In this document: piece after piece, positions 55,192 through 64,000 of the stretch | Layout of the letters: every line of letters begins with the position of its first letter | How positions within the stretch are numbered: the stretch's first letter is position 1 | DNA from: Acinetobacter guerrae | GTDB taxonomy: Bacteria > Pseudomonadota > Gammaproteobacteria > Pseudomonadales > Moraxellaceae | Assembly: GCF_009372255.1 (NCBI RefSeq) | Contig: NZ_LXGN01000007.1 | Coordinates: 106,746 to 170,745 of the forward strand | Length of the DNA: 64,000 nt | Reading direction: 5' to 3' | Notes under the pieces: generated by a model | Seen by the model: only the letters and a program-made list of their open reading frames with translations | The model's database searches: none | Told to the model about the DNA's origin: nothing | Made by a program: the position numbers and the translations under genes

Positions 55192-55548
55192 TTATTCTAC
55201 GCGGTCATTATGTTTAAGACCAGTAAATGAACAAAAGTAAAAATTATTGAATAATGTATTATTCGACTCATAAAACCAATATATAAGCAATTGTTAATAA
55301 ACAAAATTATATTTTTAAATAAAAATGAATTGGCATCATTGCCCAAATAACCCCACTTTTGTCCCAAGCTGCCATTCCGCTTTTATTCTGAATGATTAAA
55401 CTCCTTTAATTGCTTTACTTAGATGTAGAACTGCGTAAAAATCAGAAACTGAATAAACTGCTTTGTGTTTATTATCAGAATCTATATCAAAGAATGGATC
55501 AGTTTTACGACAGGCCGCTGAAGCGAACTTATCGGGTTGGAGAATCAA
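55192..55548. other. Divergent intergenic region, apt / rubA
   Basis: 357 AT-rich bases. The short palindrome GAATAAT-GT-ATTATTC at 55249-55264 sits 58-73 bases from the apt start and is the only ordered sequence I see. rubA has TTGGAG before its start. Confidence 0.5.
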
Positions 55549-55713
55549 ATGAAAAAATATCAATGCATCGTGTGTGGTTGGATTTATGACGAGTCAGAAG
55601 GCTGGCCACAAGACGGCATTGCACCGGGGACAAAATGGGAAGATATTCCAGATGACTGGACGTGCCCAGATTGCGGCGTTTCAAAAGCTGATTTTGAAAT
55701 GATCGAAGTTTAA
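55549..55713 (+). CDS. rubA: Rubredoxin
   Basis: A 54-residue electron-transfer protein. The iron-binding pairs C6-x-x-C9 (CIVCGWIYD) and C39-x-x-C42 (CPDCG) are both present, with the usual [12 protein letters not shown] between. Rubredoxin passes electrons to alkane hydroxylase and similar partners. It is first in the rubA-rubB-estB-oxyR order known from Acinetobacter ADP1. GGAG lies 8 bases before ATG 55549. A terminator-like hairpin lies between rubA and rubB. Confidence 0.95.
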   Translation: MKKYQCIVCGWIYDESEGWPQDGIAPGTKWEDIPDDWTCPDCGVSKADFEMIEV

Positions 55714-55724
55714 TTTGATCAATT

Positions 55725-55753
55725 AAGACCATGCTCAATTCATGGTCTTTTTT
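55725..55753 (+). terminator. Hairpin with T-run between rubA and rubB
   Basis: A perfect 9-bp stem, AAGACCATG / CATGGTCTT, around CTCAATT, followed by TTTT. It could attenuate transcription into rubB. Confidence 0.7.
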
Positions 55754-55796
55754 ACTTAGAATGAATCAATAATTTACTGTGAATGGAGAATACTCA

Positions 55797-56978
55797 ATGC
55801 ATCCTATCGTCATTATCGGATCAGGCATGGCAGGTTATACTTTGGCTCGCGAGTTTAGGAAATTAAACCCAGACCATGAACTTCTGATGATTTGTGCTGA
55901 CGATGCAGTAAATTATGCCAAACCCACCTTATCTAATGCACTTGTTGGAAATAAAGCTCCTGAGCAAATTCCATTGGGTGACGCTGAGAAAATGTCGACT
56001 CAGCTCAAGATGCAAATTCAGACTCATACGTGGGTCAAGGAAATTCATGCAGATCGTCATGAATTACTCACAGAAAAAAATGGGCAACAGCAGATTCAAC
56101 CTTATTCAAAATTAGTGTTAGCTGTTGGAGCAAACCCGATCCGTCTTGCCATTGCGGGTGATGGTAGTGACGATATTCATGTCGTAAACTCACTGATTGA
56201 TTATCGCGCCTTCCGTGAAAATCTAGCGCAATGTAATGACAAACGTGTGGTGATATTGGGTGCGGGGCTTATTGGATGTGAATTTGCCAATGACCTTCAA
56301 AATACAGGTCATGATGTTACTGTCATTGATTTGTCTCCACGACCTTTAGGTCGTTTACTTCCCGCACACGTTGCAGAAGCTTTCCAGCAAAATCTTGAAG
56401 AAAGCGGGATTCATTTTGTACTTTCAACCACTGTTGAAAAAGTCACAAAGGTTAATAATGGACAGGACTATGCTGTTACGCTCGCCAATGGTCAGACCTT
56501 AATAGCGGATATTGTACTTTCCGCAATTGGCTTACAACCCAATATTTCATTGGCAAAAACGGCAGATATTCACACCAGTCGTGGAGTGATTACCAATAGT
56601 TTACTCGAAACCACTCAAGCTGATATTTTTGCAATTGGCGACTGTGCAGAAGTGAACGGAACGTTATTACCTTATGTCATGCCAATTATGCAACAAGCCC
56701 GCGCACTGGCTAAAACATTAAGTGGTCAAACCACTCATGTACATTATCCTGCCATGCCTGTTGCAGTTAAAACACCCGCTGCACCACTTACTGTGCTTCC
56801 TGCGCCTATAGATGTCGAAGTTAACTGGGAAACAGAAGAACTTGAAGATGGAATGCTTGCCAAAGCAGCTGATAACGAAGGCACTTTAAGAGGTTTCGTA
56901 TTACTTGGCCCAACAGCAGCAAAACAACGCTTAACCTTAACAAAACTCGTTCCAGACTTGATTCCTGCTCAAGTTTAA
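55797..56978 (+). CDS. rubB: Rubredoxin-NAD(+) reductase
   Basis: A 393-residue flavoprotein. It has an N-terminal FAD dinucleotide motif VIIGSGMAG and a second NAD(P)H motif VVILGAGLIGCEFANDL, with the late IFAIGDCAEV FAD contact. It reduces rubredoxin from NADH in alkane oxidation. ATG 55797 follows GGAGA by about eight bases; an earlier in-frame GTG at 55779 is less likely. It lies downstream of rubA and upstream of estB. Confidence 0.93.
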   Translation: MHPIVIIGSGMAGYTLAREFRKLNPDHELLMICADDAVNYAKPTLSNALVGNKAPEQIPLGDAEKMSTQLKMQIQTHTWVKEIHADRHELLTEKNGQQQIQPYSKLVLAVGANPIRLAIAGDGSDDIHVVNSLIDYRAFRENLAQCNDKRVVILGAGLIGCEFANDLQNTGHDVTVIDLSPRPLGRLLPAHVAEAFQQNLEESGIHFVLSTTVEKVTKVNNGQDYAVTLANGQTLIADIVLSAIGLQPNISLAKTADIHTSRGVITNSLLETTQADIFAIGDCAEVNGTLLPYVMPIMQQARALAKTLSGQTTHVHYPAMPVAVKTPAAPLTVLPAPIDVEVNWETEELEDGMLAKAADNEGTLRGFVLLGPTAAKQRLTLTKLVPDLIPAQV

Positions 56979-56993
56979 GGTTTAAATAATCTT

Positions 56994-57022
56994 AGGCATT
57001 TAACATGTATTAAATGCCTTTT
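56994..57022 (+). terminator. Hairpin between rubB and estB
   Basis: AGGCATTTAA / TTAAATGCCT around CATGTA, followed by TTTTGGGG. Possible partial terminator inside the cluster. Confidence 0.6.
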
Positions 57023-57027
57023 GGGGA

Positions 57028-57984
57028 ATGAAAATAAAAATGAACAGTGCATTGGAATTTAAAGTTTCACCTTATACCTCATTTATGCATGAGACCAAAG
57101 TTAAGCTAAGTAATGGGCTTGAACTTCACGTCGAAGTGGGTGGAAATCCTGAACACCCCACTATTGTTCTCATTATGGGTCTAGGCGCACAAATGCTGTT
57201 TTGGCCAGATTTTTTTTGTAAATCCCTGATTGATCAGGGATTTCACATTGTTCGCTTTGATAATCGTGATATCGGTCTTTCCTCAAAAATTCGCCATAAA
57301 GGCAAGCGATTAAATACGATTAAGCTGATGGGACGTTTTGCACTCGGCTTAGGCAATCAGGGAGCACCTTATACGCTTTATGATATGGCCGAAGATGTTT
57401 CGATGCTGATTGATGAAATGGGTCTAGGTAAAGTTTATGTGATTGGCGCATCTATGGGCGGTATGATTGCCCAGATTGTTGCGGCAAAATACCCAGACAA
57501 AGTAAAAAAATTAGGATTACTATTTACCAGTAATAATCAGGCCTTACTTCCGCCCCCATTCCCAAAACAACTGTTTAGTCTTATTGGTAAACCCAAATCC
57601 AATGATGAAGATGGTATTATTAGTCATAGTTTAAAACTGTATGACATTATTGGCTCGCCTGGTTATGTCAATCAAATGGAAGCGATGCAAACTGCGCGTA
57701 AACTGTATCAACGGAATTATCATCCTGCGGGTGTACTTCAACAGTTTTTAGCAATATTATGTACAGGCTCATTGTTACAACTGGATAAACAGATCTCACA
57801 ACCTACTTTTGTGGTACATGGTTCTAGAGATCGATTACTTCCACCAAGCCACGGCAAGGCTGTTGCGAAAGCAATCCCTGGTGCTAAGTTTGAATTAATT
57901 GAAGGAATGGGGCATGATATCCCTGCTCACTTTATTCCTCAACTTAGCGGTTTATTTGCAAACCACTTTAGATCATCACATTAG
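57028..57984 (+). CDS. estB: Alpha/beta-hydrolase esterase (EstB)
   Basis: A 318-residue protein. Oxyanion region MGLGAQM (50-56), nucleophile S142 in GASMGG, acid in VHGSRDRLLPP and His in GMGHDIPAH complete the triad. In Acinetobacter ADP1 the gene at this place encodes esterase EstB, co-transcribed with rubA, rubB and oxyR. GGGG just before ATG 57028 gives little spacing; the in-frame ATG at 57040 (MNSALEF) is an alternative start. No signal peptide is evident. Confidence 0.85.
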   Translation: MKIKMNSALEFKVSPYTSFMHETKVKLSNGLELHVEVGGNPEHPTIVLIMGLGAQMLFWPDFFCKSLIDQGFHIVRFDNRDIGLSSKIRHKGKRLNTIKLMGRFALGLGNQGAPYTLYDMAEDVSMLIDEMGLGKVYVIGASMGGMIAQIVAAKYPDKVKKLGLLFTSNNQALLPPPFPKQLFSLIGKPKSNDEDGIISHSLKLYDIIGSPGYVNQMEAMQTARKLYQRNYHPAGVLQQFLAILCTGSLLQLDKQISQPTFVVHGSRDRLLPPSHGKAVAKAIPGAKFELIEGMGHDIPAHFIPQLSGLFANHFRSSH

Positions 57985-57990
57985 GACACT

Positions 57991-58896
57991 ATGGCTGCAT
58001 TACCATCATTAAGACAGCTATCTTACTTAGTTACGCTGTCGGAAACGTTGCACTTTACAGAAGCAGCACGCCGTTCGTTCGTTACTCAATCGACTTTGTC
58101 GGGTGGGATTATGGAACTTGAGCGTTTGCTTGGTGGCGTATTGGTTGAACGTGACCGCCAAAATGTACGTTTAACTCCGCTTGGCGAACAGGTGGTTGCG
58201 CGAGCCCGTGTCTTATTGGCAGATGCACAGGATTTGATGCGTTTAAGCCGAGAGATGAGTGAGCCTCTCACAGGTGATCTTCATTTGGGAATTATCCCAA
58301 CCATTGCGCCATTCATTTTAACACCGCTTCTGGAAGAGGTTCATAAGCAGCTTCCTAAAATTCAATTACACTTACATGAAGCACAAAGTGAAAAGATTGT
58401 AGAACGTCTTGAGCACGGCAATCTGGATATGGTAGTACTGGCACTGCCATTTGATACACGAGGTTTAAAAGTTTCTGAGGTTGCTAAAGAAAACTTATAT
58501 CTCATCTGTAATAGACATGATAAACATTCTTTAAATGCTCAATCTCTAGATGATTTGGATTTATCACGTTTAATGCTTTTGGAAGAAGGTCATTGTTTAC
58601 GTGATCATGCATTAAGTGCCTGCCCGATTGGGGAGCGTAAAAATGATAATCGCCTTAAAGCTAGCTCCTTACCTACCCTAATTGAAATGGTGTCTTCAAA
58701 CTTAGGCTTTACTTTATTGCCTGCGATCGCGATTGAAACGCATATGTTAAAGGGTAATGATGAGTTAGTAATCAAACCACTTCAAGATGCTCCAAGTCGT
58801 ACACTTGCATTGATCACTCGTAAAAGTACGCCACTTCAAAGTGAGTTTGATGTGATTTTAGGTATCTTGAAAAAGATAACTTCGAATTTAAATTGA
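57991..58896 (+). CDS. oxyR: Hydrogen peroxide-inducible regulator OxyR
   Basis: A 301-residue LysR-type regulator. The N-terminal winged helix-turn-helix is LHFTEAARRSFVTQSTLSGGI. The redox cysteines C202 and C211 (EEGHCLRDHALSACP) keep the nine-residue spacing of the E. coli pair. On oxidation they form a disulfide and the protein activates catalase and peroxidase genes. AGGA precedes the ATG. It ends the rub cluster as in Acinetobacter ADP1. Confidence 0.95.
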   Translation: MAALPSLRQLSYLVTLSETLHFTEAARRSFVTQSTLSGGIMELERLLGGVLVERDRQNVRLTPLGEQVVARARVLLADAQDLMRLSREMSEPLTGDLHLGIIPTIAPFILTPLLEEVHKQLPKIQLHLHEAQSEKIVERLEHGNLDMVVLALPFDTRGLKVSEVAKENLYLICNRHDKHSLNAQSLDDLDLSRLMLLEEGHCLRDHALSACPIGERKNDNRLKASSLPTLIEMVSSNLGFTLLPAIAIETHMLKGNDELVIKPLQDAPSRTLALITRKSTPLQSEFDVILGILKKITSNLN

Positions 58897-58906
58897 TATT
58901 TTTGAT

Positions 58907-58934
58907 TATGAAGCTCACTCTAATGAGCTTCATA
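58907..58934. terminator. Bidirectional terminator downstream of oxyR
   Basis: A perfect 11-bp stem, TATGAAGCTCA / TGAGCTTCATA, between oxyR and the glycosyltransferase gene. Confidence 0.85.
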
Positions 58935-58943
58935 TTATTCTTT

Positions 58944-60146
58944 TTAAAATTCTAATTTTATATTAAGGATATCTATTAATATTTTTTCTTCATTTAAACT
59001 TCTAAATCTTTGATAAATTTTCACAATATTTTCTAAACTCTCAACATTCAGCATATCTTTATAATGTTCAAGGTGATGTAATAAGCGTTTTATCAAATCA
59101 TCTGGACCATTTTCAATTAATTTTTTATATGTTGCATAACTACTAATATAATCTTTTAACTTATAGGCATTTAAACATAATTCGTAATCGCACCAATATT
59201 GATAAACAGGCAAGTTAACAAATAATCGATTTCCTGAAGGAATTTTAAGTTTTACTGCCTCTTTTGCATAACAATATGCCAAATGATAATTTCCTCGCCA
59301 ATTATTTAATCTTGCCAAATGATACCAACATTCAGCTCTTTCTGGATCGATTGACACACCACATTGCCAAGCATACAAAGCTTGCATATCCATTTTTTTA
59401 CGTTCGTACAAAAGTCCCATTTGTTCATAACTTGTATAAATCTCGTCTTTCCAGCCCTCTTTCATTTCAGCTCTTTTGGCATACCAATGAATTGCATGAT
59501 CCAATTGTTCAGCATCACGATAAGACTGGGCACAATAAAAAGCATAACGTGGTTTTAAATCCTCATCTTTATCTTCATAAAAAGCTTTACTTAAGACTTC
59601 TGCATCACGTAAATATTTGTTCTCTTGCTTACTTCGATTTCCTTTTCTGCCCGAAATAATATGATATTCGCCATTAATTGAACCGACTGAAATTTCTCCA
59701 TGTTGATCAATAAATTCATGTAAAACACCACGCCAATAAAATTTTTGATTATTTTTAAGTAAAAGTTTTCTTTGATAATGTAAAGATCTATTTTCACTTG
59801 AGATATTCATGAGATAACAATCTTTATTTAATTTCTCTGGAAGCTTAAATGATCCTTCAAAAAAATCATCTGCATCAAAAACTAAAATATAGTCACTTTT
59901 TCCGACACAATGTTTTAATGCAATATTTCTGTTATAACTAAAATCTTTCCAAGGTTCGTAAATCATTTCACCTTTAATATTTTTCTTATCAAAGAAATTT
60001 TGTATCTTTTCTACAGTGTCATCTGTAGAGCCTGTATCACAAACCACCCAATAATCTATTTCTATAAAGTTACAAATATTTTCTAATGTTTCCTGAATAA
60101 TTTCTCCTTCATTTTTAACAATCATGTTTAAACAAATTGAAGTCAT
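58944..60146 (-). CDS. GT2 glycosyltransferase with C-terminal TPR-like region
   Basis: A 400-residue protein from ATG 60146. The N-terminal GT2 domain has SICLNMIVKNEGEIIQETL, WVVCDTGSTDDT and the D-x-D-type ILVFDADDFF. From about 205 it has repeated helical pairs (YAFYCAQSYRDAEQ, EIYTSYEQMGLLYERK, AECWYHLARLNNW, YHLAYCYAKEAVK), a TPR-like array. Such proteins can glycosylate proteins or surface glycans. AAGGG lies about ten bases upstream of the ATG. It is next to the giant adhesin gene on the same strand, which may be its target. Confidence 0.78.
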   Translation of the reverse strand: MTSICLNMIVKNEGEIIQETLENICNFIEIDYWVVCDTGSTDDTVEKIQNFFDKKNIKGEMIYEPWKDFSYNRNIALKHCVGKSDYILVFDADDFFEGSFKLPEKLNKDCYLMNISSENRSLHYQRKLLLKNNQKFYWRGVLHEFIDQHGEISVGSINGEYHIISGRKGNRSKQENKYLRDAEVLSKAFYEDKDEDLKPRYAFYCAQSYRDAEQLDHAIHWYAKRAEMKEGWKDEIYTSYEQMGLLYERKKMDMQALYAWQCGVSIDPERAECWYHLARLNNWRGNYHLAYCYAKEAVKLKIPSGNRLFVNLPVYQYWCDYELCLNAYKLKDYISSYATYKKLIENGPDDLIKRLLHHLEHYKDMLNVESLENIVKIYQRFRSLNEEKILIDILNIKLEF

Positions 60147-60227
60147 ATTTAAAATCCCTTCTTGCTTTAAAATTATAATGAAATACATCTCTTAAAATTT
60201 ATAATATTTTCATATAAATCAAATAAA

Positions 60228-60253
60228 AAAAGAGAGCCCGAAAGCTCTCTTTT
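60228..60253 (-). terminator. Terminator of the adhesin gene
   Basis: A perfect 10-bp stem, AAAAGAGAGC / GCTCTCTTTT, around CCGAAA, 8 bases after the adhesin stop. Confidence 0.9.
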
Positions 60254-60260
60254 CAGCTAT

Positions 60261-63200
60261 TTAAAGAATAATTTGACCATTATTCAGCAAATCATCCAAC
60301 GTTGTATCTACATTTTTAAGCGTTAACAACTCTACCGAATGATAGGCATCACTGCCTGCACCATCGCGGTCAATAGTGATAATAGTACTTAAACCCGATT
60401 GTTGATCTTCTACGGTCTTAACATTCAGATATCCAGTTAATGAAGCTGCTGAACCATCACCATGATAATCAACAAGTAATGCACCTATATCAATTTTATC
60501 TGCATTGACATCTACACCGACTTTTCCTACATGGAAATCACTCCAGATGTCATGACCATTACCCGCATCACTTAAGGTGTTATTTAATACCTTAAAGAGG
60601 AGTGTATCTTCTCCAGCTCCGCCTGCGAATACTTCATTTGTAAGCCCACTAATCAAAGTACTAGCACCAGATAAATCTGGTAATTTAATTTCACTTCCTA
60701 GTCCATCAACAATTGGTTTAACCACATCATCTAATAGACCATTGAGAAGACCACCTACTCCCTGAACAAGATTTTCAAGACTTGCATTTTCTGGAAGCTG
60801 CTCCGCCGTATACAATGCTTTGACCAGTTCGGTTAAAATACCCAACTGACCACTTTCCACATCAGTCAATCCATTAATTGCAGAAAGCAAATCACCTGTC
60901 ACTCCATCATTACGAATAATGTTATCGACTAATGTACTTATCGGCTGTAATGAACCTTCACCCGCAAGGTCATGCACAATATCAGAAAGTACATCCAATA
61001 AACCAAGTGTACTAGCACCATCACCATCGGTAGGTATAGGATCTTTTAAGATTCCATCGCCATTTACGATATCCAATACATCATTTACAAGAGGTTTTAC
61101 AATGCCATTTACTACAGTATTTATGGCATTCGTTGCTAAAGTATATGGATTAAGTGGTCCCAAAAGAGGTTGATTCAATACATTTTGAAGTAAACCAGAA
61201 ATATTTGATAATCCTAGATTATCTAATACATTATTTAGTAAAGCGTTATTGCCAAGAAGACCTTTTACTGTTTGATCCAATTCACCAAGCTGATGAGCTA
61301 CACCATTTGCAATACCATTTTCATTTTCAAGCAAACTATTGATAGAACCAGTTACTGCATTCGTAATTGCAGTAAGACTGATATTTAGTCCTAAAGTTTC
61401 AGATAAAATACCAGTAATAGGTGAAAGGAGAGCATCTACTCCAGTGGTTAAACCTGATATCGTATTAGTTAATAAAGTTGAATTAACCAAGCCATCAAGA
61501 CCAACCAAGTTAATATTAGTTCCGACTGAACCATTTAAAAAATCACCTAGGCTCACTTCCCCATTTACTTCTAAAGGATTTGAAAGAATGTTTCCGAGAA
61601 TGCTTTCGGCATTTGTTCCGCTCAACAAACTTTCCAATGCATTATTCGCATTATCCAATAAACCTGTATCAGACGTACCCAAGAATCCTATCAATGTATT
61701 TAAGGCATTAATAACGACTCCAAAGTTTGCGTCACCACCTGTATCAGCATCTGTTAGAGCATTGACGACTTCTGTTAAGGCACCAAGTAAAGGTTGATTG
61801 GTTAGAGTGAGTGCTTCGACTATACCTGTAATGCCAGAAAAAGTTCCTGTTTCAGGATCAACTAGATTATTTAATAAGGTTGAAACAGGTTCAATCATCG
61901 TACTGTCAGTCAAGTTAGCTACGATATTTTGTAGAACTGTCACCAGTCCATAGTTTCCACTGCCATCTCCTAAAGCACTCACATTTCCAGCGATATCTTC
62001 TGCCTGAAGTTTAAAGTCTAAATCTGTGTATTTACCTTCTTCTAATGAAATAGTGAAATTACCATTTGCATCAGTTATACCCGTACCAATAGGAGTAGTA
62101 TTCCCTTCTACAAAAACATTAACCGTCGTTCCAGCAACCTCACCCGCTACATGACCATATAAAGTTGTGCCATCAGGACTAAAACTAATAACCTCAGGCG
62201 TATTCGGTACGGTCTTATCAATGATGATTAGACCAAGATTTGTGGCATTGCCCACATTACCTGCCGTATCAACCTGACGAACCTGAACAGTTCCATTAGC
62301 ATATGTACCTTCTACTAAAGTAAAACTAATGCCACTAACTACAGTTTTCCATGTCGCACCGCTATCAAGACTGTATTGAAGTTTTGCTCCCTCTTCCAAG
62401 CCAGTAACATTGATTGTGCCATCCTGACTAATACGATCACCAGCAATACTTGTATCGGTAGATAACGCAGCCGTTAGTGCATCTGGATTACTTTGATCAA
62501 TTGTCACTGGTTTAAGCGCAGTCGAGATATTGACTTGTGTTTCACCGGTACTGGAAACACGTGCCAAAACGTTACCTTGAGCATAAGTATTTGGTGCTAA
62601 TTCAAAGCTGCTTCCTGTACCTGTTGTCCAAGTATTTCCACCATCAATACTATATTCCCAAGCTTGACCTTCATGTAGGCCTTTGACTAATACAGTTCCA
62701 TCAGATGTGATTCCATCTGTTTTGCTGATACCTGTATCATGTTCAAGTTGTAGGGTCAGTACATTTGGAATAAATTGACTAATTTCTGAACCTAAATCAC
62801 TTACGATTGGTTTTACAACTCCATCCAATAGACCATTAAGAATACCACCAAGTCCTTGCACAAGATCTTCGAGATTTGTTCCAACTGGAAGCTCTGCATT
62901 ATAAAATGCTTGAACCAATTCAGTTAAAATGCCCAAAGCACCACCATCTTCTGCGGTTAATGCATTCAATGAGGCCAAGATATTTCCAACTGGACCATTA
63001 TTACTAATTAAATTATCAAGCAAATCACTAACTGGCGAAAGTGTTGTCTCTGATCCAGTTAAGTCTCTAACAATATCTGCGACAATATTGACTAATCCAG
63101 TCGTGCTATTTCCTTCGCCATCTTCTGGTGCAGGTGGTAATAGAATACTTCCTCCTTGATCCACCAAACCTAAAACGGAATCAATGAGTGGTTCTAATAA

Positions 63201-64000
63201 ACTATTGGTCAAAGGACCTAGTAATCCAGTTGCGATTTCTCCTAACCCAAGCTTCCCTAATAACTGTGTAACTAAATCTGTCGTATTATCTAATAAACCA
63301 TCTACAGTCTTATCAAGTTCACCCGTCACATGACCTAAGCCATTTTCTATAACTTCATTGCCAGTTAATACGTCTTTAAGTGTTTCAAATAAAGCATCAG
63401 TAAGTTTTGTTGAATCTAAGCCTAAAGGACCTAGTAAACCAGTAAGTAAGTCGCCTACACCTGTAAGTATCTGTTCTACAAGCGAAGTAAGCTGTGTTTG
63501 ATCTAGTAGTTCACTCAGATCGACTACTTGAATATTACTACCTAAAGCACCTTGTAGTAATTCGCCTACTGTTTGATCAACACCATCAACTGTAGTCTCT
63601 AAAATACCACTTAACGTATCCGCAGCGTTTTCAGCATTTAATAAACTATTGACCGACTCTTTAATACCCTCAAGATCTGATGGGCTTCCACTACCAAGAA
63701 ATGCAATAATTGAATTTAAAGCATGAATGAGTCCACCCAAGTTTTCTGTTCCATTATTACTTGCGGCAGTAAGGCTATCTACCAATTCAGTTAAAGCACC
63801 AGTGATCGGCTGATCTGTTTCTGTTAATTGAGCAAGAATGCTTGTGACACCAGATAAAGTTCCAGTATTCGGATTAATTAAGTTATTGAGTAAAACTGAA
63901 ATTGGTTGTATCGCAGTATCATCAGATAAGTTATTCACTGCATCTTGTGTAACTGTTACTAAATCACTTCCACCCGTTTCACCTGTACCTCCGGTTCCAC
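60261..64000 (-). CDS. Giant type I-secreted adhesin, C-terminal part (Bap-like; 5' end beyond the window)
   Basis: The frame is open to the right edge, so the GTG at 63938 is not the true start. Counting from it, the order is: Leu/Gly-rich helical domain A (about 1-392); three Ig-like Bap-type repeats (about 393-665, with YSIDGGNTWTTG, YSLDSGATWKT and DANGNFTISL); a second copy, domain B (about 672-1092); then a type I secretion C-terminal signal (about 1100-1225, GGAGEDTLLF, GNGHDIWSDFHVG, SVELLTLKNVD). Beyond residue 1 the upstream text is GTGGTGETGGSD, a Gly/Thr-rich linker. The protein is probably exported by a T1SS and mediates adhesion or biofilm growth. Confidence 0.85.
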   Translation of the reverse strand, partial: GTGGTGETGGSDLVTVTQDAVNNLSDDTAIQPISVLLNNLINPNTGTLSGVTSILAQLTETDQPITGALTELVDSLTAASNNGTENLGGLIHALNSIIAFLGSGSPSDLEGIKESVNSLLNAENAADTLSGILETTVDGVDQTVGELLQGALGSNIQVVDLSELLDQTQLTSLVEQILTGVGDLLTGLLGPLGLDSTKLTDALFETLKDVLTGNEVIENGLGHVTGELDKTVDGLLDNTTDLVTQLLGKLGLGEIATGLLGPLTNSLLEPLIDSVLGLVDQGGSILLPPAPEDGEGNSTTGLVNIVADIVRDLTGSETTLSPVSDLLDNLISNNGPVGNILASLNALTAEDGGALGILTELVQAFYNAELPVGTNLEDLVQGLGGILNGLLDGVVKPIVSDLGSEISQFIPNVLTLQLEHDTGISKTDGITSDGTVLVKGLHEGQAWEYSIDGGNTWTTGTGSSFELAPNTYAQGNVLARVSSTGETQVNISTALKPVTIDQSNPDALTAALSTDTSIAGDRISQDGTINVTGLEEGAKLQYSLDSGATWKTVVSGISFTLVEGTYANGTVQVRQVDTAGNVGNATNLGLIIIDKTVPNTPEVISFSPDGTTLYGHVAGEVAGTTVNVFVEGNTTPIGTGITDANGNFTISLEEGKYTDLDFKLQAEDIAGNVSALGDGSGNYGLVTVLQNIVANLTDSTMIEPVSTLLNNLVDPETGTFSGITGIVEALTLTNQPLLGALTEVVNALTDADTGGDANFGVVINALNTLIGFLGTSDTGLLDNANNALESLLSGTNAESILGNILSNPLEVNGEVSLGDFLNGSVGTNINLVGLDGLVNSTLLTNTISGLTTGVDALLSPITGILSETLGLNISLTAITNAVTGSINSLLENENGIANGVAHQLGELDQTVKGLLGNNALLNNVLDNLGLSNISGLLQNVLNQPLLGPLNPYTLATNAINTVVNGIVKPLVNDVLDIVNGDGILKDPIPTDGDGASTLGLLDVLSDIVHDLAGEGSLQPISTLVDNIIRNDGVTGDLLSAINGLTDVESGQLGILTELVKALYTAEQLPENASLENLVQGVGGLLNGLLDDVVKPIVDGLGSEIKLPDLSGASTLISGLTNEVFAGGAGEDTLLFKVLNNTLSDAGNGHDIWSDFHVGKVGVDVNADKIDIGALLVDYHGDGSAASLTGYLNVKTVEDQQSGLSTIITIDRDGAGSDAYHSVELLTLKNVDTTLDDLLNNGQIIL
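60663..61925 (-). repeat. Leu/Gly-rich domain, copy B (protein-level repeat)
   Basis: It encodes about 420 residues aligning over their length with copy A: STLLNNLVDPETGTFSGITG against SVLLNNLINPNTGTLSGVTS, LGILTELVKALY against LGILTELVQAFY, and NGLLDDVVKPIVDGLGSEI against NGLLDGVVKPIVSDLGSEI. Confidence 0.85.
62763..63938 (-). repeat. Leu/Gly-rich domain, copy A (protein-level repeat)
   Basis: The first visible copy of the same domain; its start may lie a little further right. Diverged at DNA level, so the duplication is not recent. Confidence 0.8.

Noticed and set aside
60261..63938. GTG at 63938 as the true start of the adhesin
   Set aside because: The frame stays open to the right edge, the upstream text is a Gly/Thr-rich linker, and the GTG lies inside a repeat-like segment.

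Overview
The window is an AT-rich stretch of a gammaproteobacterial chromosome and almost certainly belongs to Acinetobacter. The evidence is the gene order rubA-rubB-estB-oxyR (the arrangement described for Acinetobacter ADP1), an Acinetobacter-type chromosomal aminoglycoside 6'-N-acetyltransferase, and a Bap-like type I-secreted adhesin. I cannot name the species. No rRNA, phage, insertion sequence or CRISPR is visible. There is one tRNA gene (Met, CAT).

Layout. 1-5.1 kb: end of a TesA-type esterase, AAC(6') with a beta-carbonic anhydrase, an exported lipase, an unknown alpha-helical protein and a methyltransferase. 5.1-10.4 kb: two tandem CirA-like TonB receptors with Fur-box-like sites, then nfuA. 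10.5-16.2 kb: rhomboid protease, a sulfatase/formylglycine-generating-enzyme lipoprotein pair, an unknown 510-residue protein and a DUF1090 protein. 16.5-22.3 kb: pit-type phosphate transporter with an apparent PHO box, and metH. 22.3-25.1 kb: accessory island in which a RES-domain protein lies between two mirrored pairs of G/C-rich palindromic repeats, followed by a DUF559 nuclease-like gene, a RelA/SpoT-like gene and a cold-shock-domain gene. 25.2-35.1 kb: Fsr-type exporter with a divergent AraC regulator, glutaminase-STAS, peptide deformylase, HAD phosphatase, MFS symporter, esterase, pnuC and an acyltransferase. 35.3-39.1 kb: pgaB-pgaC-pgaD without pgaA. 39.4-50.6 kb: FKBP, YaeQ, dctA, COG0523 GTPase, nadE coupled to a second unknown helical protein, an outer-membrane barrel, tRNA-Met and an exported Mn-type superoxide dismutase. 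50.7-58.9 kb: Wzi-like protein, lysS, YqiA-like esterase, apt and the rub/estB/oxyR cluster. 59-64 kb: a GT2-TPR glycosyltransferase and the C-terminal part of a giant adhesin that runs off the window.

Themes. The window carries many envelope and surface functions: poly-N-acetylglucosamine synthesis, Wzi, the giant adhesin, TonB uptake and exported hydrolases. Stress functions are OxyR, the exported SOD and carbonic anhydrase. Most transcription units end in clear hairpins, many of them shared by convergent genes. The best candidates for something undescribed are the repeat-bounded RES module with its DUF559/RelA-like neighbours, the lipoprotein sulfatase/FGE pair, the two distantly related unknown helical proteins (2.7 and 47 kb), and the adhesin's duplicated Leu/Gly-rich domain.
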